A program made the position numbers and the translations under genes. The notes under the pieces were generated by a model. It did no database searches. It saw only the letters and a program-made list of their open reading frames with translations, and was not told where the DNA came from. A DNA stretch of 64,000 nucleotides from Saturnia japonica (taxonomy: Eukaryota > Arthropoda > Insecta > Lepidoptera > Saturniidae), in NCBI GenBank assembly GCA_033032175.1, contig CM065323.1, positions 10,664,001 to 10,728,000 on the forward strand, read 5' to 3'. Every line of letters begins with the position of its first letter. The first letter of the stretch is position 1. Of this stretch, positions 31,997 through 41,665 are shown one piece after another.

Positions 31997-32572
31997 TCGC
32001 TCCGTTTGTGCTCTCGACCATCACGTGACTTAATTGTTGCGATCTTATATTTAGAATTTATTCGAATATATTGTTGCAATAACGACGTAAACCAACTGGT
32101 GTGTAACGCTCGCGTGGTAAACCGCACTTTTCGGTGCGACTTGCTTGTTTTTTATAAATCCACGGTTTTGTGGTCGCTCACTGGATACCTGACGGTGCTA
32201 ACTAAAGTGAGCGGGGCGTGACCCGAGCAGCCCGCTGGTTGTCTCCTTCAGAGGCAAACAGCCAGACTCGGACGGGCCTGGGAATCTAGGCCTTTGCGGT
32301 TATCGCATAGTCTTGCCCCAGGTGTCTCCTGCCAAACCTTCCGATCCTGCACACTCCATCCCCGGGAACCTGTTTGGGCCTAGCCCGGTTTAATTACCGG
32401 TCTGCGTCCTCGGCCCCGGGCTTGTTAGGGCTCCTTAGGGTTGATAGGTCCTTCCTGTGTGTCATTGCACCTTGACCACAGGTCTCTTGCCGACTCCGAT
32501 AGTCTTTTTAAGTTTTTGGCGCACCCCCCTGCCCCTAAGGCAGGGAGGCCTTTAATTTAAAATAAAATAAAA

Positions 32573-34450
32573 ATGTCCCATTGTCCTCCCTCTTCTGCCG
32601 TCATGGCAAATAACGTTACCGACCTGGCCACTTGCATAGGCAAGTTGCAAGCCAGGATGAAAGCGCTGGAATTTCAATACCAGCGCTATCAAAATTTCGT
32701 CGTATTACGGTGTCCCTCTCTAGACGAGGAATACCGTAATCTACCTGAGAACGCCTGCGTGCGTCGCACCGCTGCGACCGCGACCCGTCATGAGGCCGTT
32801 TCAGGTAGCGAGGCGGCCGCTTCAGGTAGCAAGGCGGCCGATGACGTCACGGCCGCGACCGTTATACCGACTGGCGCCGCGCCCAAACGTCTCACGCGCA
32901 GCGCTGCGCGTCCGTCCGCCGCGTCATCCGGGGCCGTGGCCACGTCTACGGCCACGCCCCCTGTCCCGACTAGCCAATCGCGCGGGTCAAGCCCCGCCTC
33001 CGTCAAGCGAGGGCCGCGAAATTCGCGGTCACAATCTAGGGTTACCAAAAATAGTCCGTACGTCCGTCCCGCGCGATCCACGGAAAGCGCGTTAAAGACG
33101 AAAAATTCGTTTTCGGCCCTTCCGGTCGAACAAGACTCGCCCGCGAATCCGGATCCATCTCCGGAGATGGATACCGAGAACGACGGCTTCACCGTCGTGG
33201 CGTCGCGTAAGCGAACGGCGCGTAGCAGTCCGACTGCTCAACCGGCGCCTAAGGTAATAGCTAAGGCAGTAGTCAGGGGCGCCGCCGCCCCCGCGTCCTC
33301 CCAGCTCCCCGCGCCCGCCGGCGGGAAAAAAGAGCGTGCCCCACCTCCAATCATAATCCGGGACAAGGCAGCCTGGATGGGAGTCTGCAATGAGATGCGC
33401 AGACTCAAACTCGACTACCACAAGGCTAGAAACATAGTCAACGGGATTTCTATTTCGGTGAGTTCTTCGGAAACTCACCGTAAACTAACCACCCTCCTCC
33501 GGCAGAAAGGTCTGCAATTTTATACGTATTCGCTCGCGGAGGAGCGCGTCCTCCGAGTGGTCATCCGCCGCATTCCGGTGGAGCTCGACCCGTCGGAGGT
33601 GTGCTCCTCGCTCAAGGAGCAAAGTTATCCCATCCGGGAAGTACACCGGATGTACAGTAAAGATAAGCGGCCACTACAAATGGTAGTGGCCATATTGGAC
33701 CTTTCCCCCGAGGGAAAGGCCATCTTCCAGCTAGAGACGGTGTGCGGGCTCTCCGGGATTAACGTGGAGCCCCCACACAAAAACCACCAGCCTGCGCAGT
33801 GCCACAACTGCCAGCTGTACGGGCACGCTGCCCGTAACTGTCATTCTCGTCCGCGGTGCGTAAAGTGCCGAGAGGACCACCCCACACGGGAGTGCACGCG
33901 CGAGCGTGACTCCGTCGTCCCCCCGAGCTGCGTGTTATGCGGGGAGGAGGGGCATCCCGCGAATTATCGCGGTTGCCCCAAGGCCCCGCGTACCACGCGG
34001 CCACGTACACAGAGGCAGGCGGCCCCCCGGGCGGCGCCCCCCGCCTCAGCCATCAAAGCGCAACCCCTGCTGGCGTCAGGGGAATTTCCCGCGCTGCCGG
34101 TCCCGCGCCAGCTCCCGGCCGCCGCCGGCCCCTCCGCACCCCGCGTGGTGCAACCGCAACCCGTGCGTTCATCGCAGAACGCATGGGGCCCCCGCCGCCC
34201 CAATCCACAGCCCCTTATGGCTATGGATATTCCCGCGCCCCGCGCTCCTGCGCCCCGCGCGCCCGCTAACACTGTCGTCAATAGTAACGACCTAATGATA
34301 CTGCTCACCCGCGAGCACGATATCCGCGAGCTCATCGAATACAACGACCATTTGGAGCGCTTCGGTCTCATCAAGACCGCTTGCGCGTTCCCCCGCCTCG
34401 TAGAGACACTACAACGTCTCGATCGCGAGGCGAGTAGTAATAAAAATTAG
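32573..34450 (+). CDS. Jockey-type ORF1 (gag-like nucleic-acid-binding protein)
   Basis: 625 residues. N-terminal part with a short helical stretch (LATCIGKLQARMKALEFQYQ), then a long low-complexity Ala/Pro/Ser/Arg-rich region to about residue 260. Residues about 270-405 resemble the PRE_C2HC region that precedes the knuckles in Jockey-clade ORF1 proteins. Three CCHC-type zinc knuckles follow: C410-C413-H418-C423, C429-C432-H436-C441 (three residues before His) and C453-C456-H461-C468 (six residues before the last Cys). A Pro/Ala-rich linker and a short C-terminal domain end the protein. It is expected to bind element RNA and form ribonucleoprotein particles. ATG at 32573 is preceded by an A-rich context. 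Stop TAG lies 9 nt before the ORF2 ATG, in a different frame. Confidence 0.9.
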   Translation: MSHCPPSSAVMANNVTDLATCIGKLQARMKALEFQYQRYQNFVVLRCPSLDEEYRNLPENACVRRTAATATRHEAVSGSEAAASGSKAADDVTAATVIPTGAAPKRLTRSAARPSAASSGAVATSTATPPVPTSQSRGSSPASVKRGPRNSRSQSRVTKNSPYVRPARSTESALKTKNSFSALPVEQDSPANPDPSPEMDTENDGFTVVASRKRTARSSPTAQPAPKVIAKAVVRGAAAPASSQLPAPAGGKKERAPPPIIIRDKAAWMGVCNEMRRLKLDYHKARNIVNGISISVSSSETHRKLTTLLRQKGLQFYTYSLAEERVLRVVIRRIPVELDPSEVCSSLKEQSYPIREVHRMYSKDKRPLQMVVAILDLSPEGKAIFQLETVCGLSGINVEPPHKNHQPAQCHNCQLYGHAARNCHSRPRCVKCREDHPTRECTRERDSVVPPSCVLCGEEGHPANYRGCPKAPRTTRPRTQRQAAPRAAPPASAIKAQPLLASGEFPALPVPRQLPAAAGPSAPRVVQPQPVRSSQNAWGPRRPNPQPLMAMDIPAPRAPAPRAPANTVVNSNDLMILLTREHDIRELIEYNDHLERFGLIKTACAFPRLVETLQRLDREASSNKN

Positions 34451-34459
34451 GGCCTTTCA

Positions 34460-37354
34460 ATGGCTAAGTTTAAACCGAAAGCGTTAAATCTTTCATTTTT
34501 TAACGCGCGAAGCCTACTTCCGCAGCGTGATCTCGTCGCGACCTTTCTTAAAGATCACCAAGTAGATGTTCTTTTAGTGCAGGAGACGCTCTTAAAGCGT
34601 GCTAAACGTGATCCAAAAATCGCGAACTACAATATTGTAAGAAATGACCGGGCCGGCCGCGGGGGCGGCACTCTCATTTATTACAAACGATCGTTATATT
34701 GTACGCCGGTAGATCCTCCGATACTTACCAATATGGAAGTATCCGTGTGTAGACTAGGAATGACCGACCACCCGTCCATAACGTTAGTCTCAGTTTATCT
34801 CTCGCCGAGGAAAGAGCCTCTCAGGTCTGACCTAGAAAAGCTACTTTCGCTCGGTGAATCGGTCATTATAGCGGGTGACCTCAATTGTGGACACACTTCG
34901 TTTGGCAATTGGAGAGACTCCAGTAATGGGGTTAAACTCGAAGAGCTAACGAACGTGCTAAACTTTGATGTCATAGCGCCACCCACTCCCACCCACTTTC
35001 AAGACAACTGTATGCCGACAGTGCTTGATGTAGCTCTCATTAAAGGTATCGCGCTTCGGTTACGACTCATTCGGGTCGTACACGAGCTCGACTCCGACCA
35101 CCGTCCGGTCATCATGCAGCTAGGTCAACCAGACGACTCTAGCCCTCCTTCGGTCCAAGTGGTTGACTATGCCAAGCTAAAACATTATCTTGCGGACAGG
35201 CCGGCCTCGTCCAGCTTAGATAGGATCCCGGACGTATTGGGGTCCGTTGCGGACGTAGATCTCGCGATCGATTCCCTGGTCGACCACCTGCAGGCCGGCA
35301 TCGGAGAGGCCTCGAGAGAGGTCGAAGAGGCGAGCGATCGCCGCTTCGTACTCCCTGCCGACGTGCGGGCGTTGTTGACGGAAAAGAACGCGGCGACTCG
35401 TGCGCACGACCACTATCCGACCGAGGAAAACCGCGCACGTTTACGCGCACTTCAAAGATCGGTTAGAGCCCGTATATTAGAACTCAGAAGTCACAGATGG
35501 GACGCCCTCGTCGAAGGGCTAAGGCCGTCGCATCTGGCTTACTGGAAATTAGCTCACAGCCTCAAAATAGAGGCTTCTTATCTTATGCCCCCCCTCGAGA
35601 GGGGTCCCGGTATACCGCTCGCCTTCGATAGCAGCGACAAGGCGGAGTGCCTCGCCACTTGTTTGGAGAGCCAGTGCTCTCCGAACAGTGTCGATGCAAA
35701 TACCGACCGGGTCGAGGGTATCGATGGATGCGTGCGGGAGCTGGATAAGCTCCCCGCGACAGACTCCCTGTCCCCAGTCACGTCTGAGGAGGTTCTTTCC
35801 ATTATAAAAAGCCTTAAGCTTAGAAAAGCACCAGGTCCCGACGGGATCAGGAATGAAGTACTTAGACTTCTTCCCGATCGCCTCATAGCTCTTTTGGTCT
35901 GCATCTTCAATGTAGCCATAGCCCACTGCCATTTTCCAGCCGCCTGGAAAAAGGCCATAGTCATAGGTATCCGTAAGCCCGGCAAGAGCGTGTCGCTTCC
36001 CGACAGCTATCGCCCGATCAGTCTCCTAAATACTTTAGGGAAAATGTACGAGCGGATCCTTCTGAACCGTCTCAAGTCAGTAATAGAGGAGAAAGACCTC
36101 TATCCGCCTGAGCAATTCGGTTTCCGTGCTAGATTTTCTTGCACTCATCAAGTGCACCGCCTCACGGAGCACGTTGCATTTAATTTTGCTGAATTATATA
36201 AACCCCGCCGTACACTTGCGGTCTTTTTCGACGTTGCCAAGGCCTTCGATAAGGTCTGGCACGAGGGATTGATCTACAAGTTGTATCACTTTGAAGTCCC
36301 CGATAGGCTAATTAAAATAATTCGCGACTATCTAACAGATCGCACCTTTCGCTATAGAGTGGAAGGTGAATTGTCCACGCCCCGTCCAATACGCTCAGGC
36401 GTTCCCCAAGGTTCGATCCTGGCTCCTAGCCTATTTAACCTGTACGTCAGTGACCTACCTCGACTCCCGGAGGTCGAGGTAGGGCTATACGCTGACGATA
36501 CAGTCTTATATGCCTCAGATAGGAATAGATCCCACCTCAGACACAAAGTCCAACGCTCCGTGACCACTCTCGGGAAGTGGTTTAACGAGTGGCGTATAGC
36601 CGTTAATCCCTCGAAGAGCGCCGCGATGCTCTTCGATGCGGATTCGTCACAGATACCGTGGAAGCTTAAACCTGTTAAGCTCTACGATAATCCGATTCCG
36701 TATGTAAGAGAGACCAAATATCTAGGGGTAACCCTAGATAGTAGGCTCTCTTTTAGACCCCACATCCGTAAGGTTAGGAACAGGGCCGCGTGGGTCCTGG
36801 GCCGGTTGCATCCTCTGTTGTGTTCGGTGAGTAAAATGTCCACGCGACATAAGCTCACGCTCTACAAGACGTGTATTCGACCAATTTTGACATACAGTTG
36901 CGCCGTGTTCGCACATATGTCCGAGTCGAGTTTCAAACGGTTACAATCGATACAGAATAGGTTCCTCTATCGTCTCACCGGGGCCCCGTGGTATGTTCGA
37001 AGCGTAGATCTCCATAGAGATATGGCGCTTCCTTCGATACATGCCTACGTTAAACAGCTCTCCCGTTCGTATTTCGACACCGCGTCGAACCACGCGAATC
37101 CGTTAATAAAAACAGCCGCCACTTATGTTCCGGCACCCACGGACATCCGGTGCAAACGCCGGCCGCGCAATATTTTTATTGATCCCGACGATCACATCGA
37201 AAATTCGAATAAATATTACACATCCGTCTCTCCAAACAGAGCGTGCCAGCGCCCACGCCCGCGTAACCACCGTTCTCTCCGCAGAGGGCGGGCGGTCAAT
37301 TTCGCTCCAGCACACCCGTCACGTCCACCCTCTCTAGCGGTAACCCAAGCCTAG
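34460..37354 (+). CDS. Jockey-type ORF2 (AP-like endonuclease + reverse transcriptase)
   Basis: 964 residues. N-terminal exonuclease/endonuclease/phosphatase-type endonuclease at about 10-220: NARS (N15), LLVQETLL, GDLN (D140, N142) and the terminal SDHRP (D213, H214). Reverse transcriptase at about 450-740: APGPDGIRNEVL, SYRPISLLNTLGK, EQFGFRARFSCTHQ, motif A FFDVAKAFDKVW (D591), GVPQGSILAPSLFNLYV, catalytic YADD at 677-680, and TKYLGVTLD. The C-terminal region carries RPILTYSCAVFA and IQNRFLYRLTGAPWYVR, typical of Jockey-clade ORF2, with no RNase H. No stops or frameshifts. Translation may depend on reinitiation after ORF1 given the 9-nt gap. Confidence 0.93.
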   Translation: MAKFKPKALNLSFFNARSLLPQRDLVATFLKDHQVDVLLVQETLLKRAKRDPKIANYNIVRNDRAGRGGGTLIYYKRSLYCTPVDPPILTNMEVSVCRLGMTDHPSITLVSVYLSPRKEPLRSDLEKLLSLGESVIIAGDLNCGHTSFGNWRDSSNGVKLEELTNVLNFDVIAPPTPTHFQDNCMPTVLDVALIKGIALRLRLIRVVHELDSDHRPVIMQLGQPDDSSPPSVQVVDYAKLKHYLADRPASSSLDRIPDVLGSVADVDLAIDSLVDHLQAGIGEASREVEEASDRRFVLPADVRALLTEKNAATRAHDHYPTEENRARLRALQRSVRARILELRSHRWDALVEGLRPSHLAYWKLAHSLKIEASYLMPPLERGPGIPLAFDSSDKAECLATCLESQCSPNSVDANTDRVEGIDGCVRELDKLPATDSLSPVTSEEVLSIIKSLKLRKAPGPDGIRNEVLRLLPDRLIALLVCIFNVAIAHCHFPAAWKKAIVIGIRKPGKSVSLPDSYRPISLLNTLGKMYERILLNRLKSVIEEKDLYPPEQFGFRARFSCTHQVHRLTEHVAFNFAELYKPRRTLAVFFDVAKAFDKVWHEGLIYKLYHFEVPDRLIKIIRDYLTDRTFRYRVEGELSTPRPIRSGVPQGSILAPSLFNLYVSDLPRLPEVEVGLYADDTVLYASDRNRSHLRHKVQRSVTTLGKWFNEWRIAVNPSKSAAMLFDADSSQIPWKLKPVKLYDNPIPYVRETKYLGVTLDSRLSFRPHIRKVRNRAAWVLGRLHPLLCSVSKMSTRHKLTLYKTCIRPILTYSCAVFAHMSESSFKRLQSIQNRFLYRLTGAPWYVRSVDLHRDMALPSIHAYVKQLSRSYFDTASNHANPLIKTAATYVPAPTDIRCKRRPRNIFIDPDDHIENSNKYYTSVSPNRACQRPRPRNHRSLRRGRAVNFAPAHPSRPPSLAVTQA

Positions 37355-39059
37355 GTCCGTTCCTCGGTGTGAAACCCTTGGGTCAGGCAACCGCCCGCGC
37401 GATACAAGTGACACTGTACGTGCATCACTTAGCTACCTACATACAACACTACACACGTATGAACATACACACGTGCACACCACACAGGTACATAGGTTCT
37501 GTGAGGGACCTTTTTTTTTCTTTTTTTACGCTAGTTAGTTAGCGCTAGTTAGTGTAGAAACATTCCGATTATTGAATACACATACGCACGGTTCCTTCCT
37601 TCCTCCCAGGAGGAAGGGAACGTGCCTTTGTGTATATTTAGTTAGCTCGAATCGTAGGTGTAGGGATTCGAATAGATCGCGACCTATTTGCGAACGCGAC
37701 GACCGCCCGAGCCGAGGTCCGGCCACTTTGGCACCCTCGTGCGAGTCGTCCACAAAACTTTCGCGGCTGAGTGCCCTCTGCGCTCGCCCCCAAGTCCGGT
37801 GAAGCTGTAAAAGCCGCAGCGGCTTTAGGGCCCCTAAGGCTAACAGTGTAGTCAGTTCTAAAAAAAAAAAAAAAAAAGGTTTTGCAGATACTCATCTTTC
37901 AAAGGGGACATCTCGAACTTTATTTTTATATACGTTTTGAATTCATTTAAGTGCATATAATTTGCACTAATATGTTCAACCACACAAAGTTGGTAATAGT
38001 GCCAGTATAAATTAAGGTCTCATTAGGAATTTGTTATTACTAAAGAGAGCTCAGCTTATGACTGGAACTATTGCCACTAATGCATGTTTGATTGTCAATA
38101 AACTATTTTTTTTTAATTCAGTCCATGATTACATATATATTATTTACATATTATAGTTTTGTTTTTAAAAGATAATTATTATTTTATTAATACTTTTAAC
38201 ACTGATTAATCTTCAATAGTTAATAGTTATTTACTTAACATTTTGTAATATAAGTATTATATCCTTAAATAAATATTTTAGTACCAAAGGCCCCCCCCCC
38301 ATTCTATGTATCATTGTGCCCCACGTACAACCCCATTTTTTTACTATTTATATTATATTCTCATTATTATTTAAGTTTAATGATTAGTATGACTTGTATT
38401 ATATATAATATTGATAAAATGTATCATTCGAAAAATAAAAATTCTTAGTATTTCACTAAATTTTTATACATAAAATATGACATTGAATTTTTCTGTATCA
38501 AGGTGACCCACTTCCCCCTAATCATCTTAATTTGTAAACTTTTTTTTGGAAATAAATGATAATTATAATAATAATTGTTTTTAAAAATAAGGTAAAAATT
38601 AAATATGAAGTTTATAATTAAACAACGAATAAATAAATAACATACTTCCGATAACCGTCACAGCCTAATACATTATAGTAAATAGGCAATCTTTTTTTTT
38701 CATTAATGGCCGTCGTTTTTTTTTGTTCTGGCTGATGCTGTTGGCTCGAGGGGCCCAACTTCATAAGGCTTTGATAATCGCAGTTCACCAGTGGTTCACT
38801 TTTTATATTTTTAGCCTTACCAATAAATCTCAACAACAAGTCAACCCATGAAATTAAATAGATAACTTAGTATTATACATTTTGACCCTTGGTAAATTCA
38901 AAAATATTTATGTTATATAATGCCGTATTTTAATGTAAAGATTAAATAATAAAATATATGACGCAACCTAAGGAAGGACATCCGGTACTTTAAATTTGCC
39001 TAATGGTTTAAATTAATGCTGAGCGTAGCATTTGGTAACTATTCTATATTAGTGTCATA

Positions 39060-39245
39060 TATTAAATAAGCTAAATTATTAAAAAACAAACAAAAAAAAC
39101 CGAATGTATTAACAAAAACACTTAAATTTTTTTTTCCTTTTTTGCTTTTTATTTTATTCCCAGACGTCGTACTTCAATATTATAGGTATAGTCTATGTTA
39201 CTCCCACAATTAAGACATTTAGGGTACAGAACAGGCCAAAGAAAG
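39060..39245 (-). repeat. dispersed repeat family B, copy 4
   Basis: cccagacgtcgtacttcaat, ctatgttactcccacaatta, cagaacaggccaaagaaagg. Forms an inverted pair with 39758-39908. Confidence 0.55.
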
Positions 39246-39757
39246 GGCTTGTAATGTCAAAGTGAACAATTATTATAAGTTCTATCAAGGGCAACTTGCA
39301 TTTTTAAAAACATGATGAAGATAGTCTTGTATAAAATGATTTTTACAAAATAATAAATAAATAAAATTAGGTCTAATTAATTCATTATATTGTCATTCAT
39401 GGCTAACTTCATCATGTTGCACTTCCGTTACATGATGCGCGCGCATCTGTCAATTTTACCGTCTACTAAACGCGCCAAAAGAAGTATAATTTCAAATTAC
39501 ACTAAAGTGAAAAATTGTCAACCCTACGAGTGATTGTACTCGTATGTCCACGATCGCGGTCCAACTTTACGCCGCGACGATGCGACGCGCGACGTACATT
39601 AATTTAGTTAATAATACACTTTGTTGTATAATTTAAGGAATGACTATAATTTTGAGTCGAGGAACGTGTACTGAGTCATCGTTGTTTCCTGTGCTCAGAC
39701 TTTTGTGTCCAGACGTGACATTGAATCCTTTTTCTTATTTCATAATTTTTCTTGGTC

Positions 39758-39908
39758 TTTTTACCCGACTGCGTAAAAGGAGGGTTATGTTTTTCGAGCG
39801 TATGTTTCTTTGGCACATTCTGTAGCTTTCAGCTTATACGGATTGATGGATTTTAGCATATGAGGTGCCGTTACAATTGCCTTAATAGTGTGAGTGGCAT
39901 AGGTTATA
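39758..39908 (+). repeat. dispersed repeat family B, copy 5
   Basis: tacccgactgcgtaaaagga, gggttatgtttttcgagcgt, ctttggcacattctgtagct, tagtgtgagtggcataggtt. Confidence 0.6.
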
Positions 39909-41434
39909 TCATTCATTATATTAATACGTGAGAGGAAAACTTCGGACACCTTTTTAAGTGTATTGCGTACACGGAAGTCTGTAAGATTTGTCATGGTTAA
40001 AGTTTATATGGAGAAGATATGAGTTTATCTCTATAACTGTGGTTGTTGTAGCTCTGGAAGAAATATATGTCATTATTTACCAATTTAAGCAGGGCTTGAC
40101 AATATCGAAAACATAATTAGAAATACTTTACACTCTCTGTCTCTTTTTTTGAAATTATAAACGAGTTTTTCTGGTCATCTATAATTCCAATTGATATGAA
40201 AATTATACCATAAAATTCCAAATTATAAACGCTGACGGATTCAAAATATGAGATTATTATTTTAATAAATTTTAAATTACATATTTCCGAAAAACGTATG
40301 TTCATTTCACTCGGTGGCCTTGTGCCGCGCCGTTGCGTGTGATTTTTGAATATGAAGTTTGTTTACGATTTGCTAGCGCTTTAACATCAGGCAAGATTTC
40401 AGTCAAAAGCTTAATCTATAAAAAATAAATTAAGTTTTAATGTTACATGCGTTTGACGCATCGTAAATACTAGTTTATTTGTAGCGAGACCATGATAATA
40501 TTATTGTGAACTGAGCGGATATGTTGCAGGTAAAGTGCATACAAACATTTCAAACTCGTGTGAATTTTAACACTTTGTTAAAATGCACCTTGTGAGTTGT
40601 TGATATTTACTTGTTTCCTTGTTTGCTTAAATATCTTACTTGTTAATACAAATGTGTTTTTGCTGTAATTCTGTGGATTTTACATAATATATTATATAGT
40701 CTGTGAAATATATTTTGTTAACCAATTTTGTGAAACTAAATTATTATCTGTAAATGTAAAAACGTCTTGGTGATAAGCAATTTCACACCTTCTACATATA
40801 ATAACTATGTCGAATTTCTGATGCTCGCCTGTTGCGAATTTTTTTTTTACAATTTGAATATTTAATAATATCCTATAGCATTTTTGGAATCATAAGTATT
40901 TGAAAAAAAATCATATAAATCCGTTAAATAGATTTTAAGTTAGATCCTTTCAGACATAATACAGAAATTTTTTGGCGGGATTTTGATTTGCAATGTTTTT
41001 ATATTGATTTATAAACTTACATATGTATTTGGCATTATATTATGTAGTACTGATGGCATTTTGCATGATATGGTTTGGATTTTGTGCACAAATGAAGTGA
41101 ATTATATATCATATACTTAACAAGAAGCAAAAAAATTTTTTTTCTCAAAAACTTCCTGAACAGTTTTAATAAGGGGCCACCATTTTGTTAAAACGTTACT
41201 TTTCGTAGTTTACGTGTATCCGTTGTTTTTCAGCTACCATCAGATCAAGTACATTTGTTTTATTAAAACACTAAATACTAACATAGGAATGTAAAAGTTA
41301 CGCGAATATTTCTGAAAAACATCCCCGATTTCGAGAGGAACGGGCAAGAAACTTAATGAATGGAGCTTTTGTTATTTTTTTTAAAAGCATGTAACCATAA
41401 TAAGTTATCTATAATCTATCTACTTATATATAAA
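39909..41434. other. no gene seen
   Basis: AT-rich. 40970-41200 shares ggcgggattttgat, tgatggcattttgc and ggggccaccattttgttaaa-type words with 50080-50300, so an old unclassified repeat is likely. Confidence 0.4.
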
Positions 41435-41665
41435 TAAAATTATAGAGGTTTACTCTTGTGCTCGCATCACGAAAAACGTACTGGACAGATTTTGAATAAA
41501 AAAAATTTGTTTCATCTTCATTCAATAAAAAGTAATAAAAGTTTTAAGAGACTACGATTTTTATAGGCTCTACGCATTCAGCAATGTTTATTTCCGTGGA
41601 GAAGTGGGGATTATAATATACTTACCTACAGATTATCGCGAAGGAGTAGTGGGTGGTTGCTAGTT
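41435..41665 (+). mobile_element. second Helitron-like family, copy 3
   Basis: acgaaaaacgtactggacag, aataaaaagtaataaaagtt, ctacgatttttataggctct, acgcattcagcaatg; ends tggttgctagt near 41662. Confidence 0.45.

Larger units (their letters stand above)
31961..37877 (+). mobile_element. full-length Jockey-clade non-LTR retrotransposon
   Basis: 5.9-kb element bounded by an exact 11-bp target-site duplication GGTTTTGCAGA (31950-31960 and 37878-37888). Layout: 5' UTR of about 610 nt, ORF1 (32573-34450), 9-nt gap, ORF2 (34460-37354), 3' UTR of about 500 nt and a tail of about 18 A. Both ORFs are open with all expected motifs. GGACGTG, matching the RGWCGTG downstream promoter element known in Drosophila jockey-type elements, lies 30 nt from the 5' end, so the copy is probably complete. 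The domain set (PRE_C2HC-like region and three knuckles in ORF1; endonuclease and RT without RNase H in ORF2) fits the Jockey clade. Much more GC-rich than the surroundings. Confidence 0.9.
31351..38520. mobile_element. older element with terminal inverted repeats, interrupted by the Jockey insertion
   Basis: 31351-31377 and the reverse complement of 38494-38520 match at 23 of 27 positions (starting TAGGGAGAAGTGGG and TAGGGGGAAGTGGG). A subterminal GGGGCACATTGATACA block near 31379 also has an inverted partner near 38309-38324. TA occurs at both outer edges, compatible with a TA target duplication. Without the Jockey element the unit would be about 1.24 kb and has no recognisable transposase, so a non-autonomous DNA transposon is likely. 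The family is not identified. Confidence 0.55.

Noticed and set aside
33906..34374. Overlapping long ORFs on both strands within the retrotransposon ORF1
   Set aside because: GC-rich shadow frames; the 625-codon frame carries the zinc knuckles.
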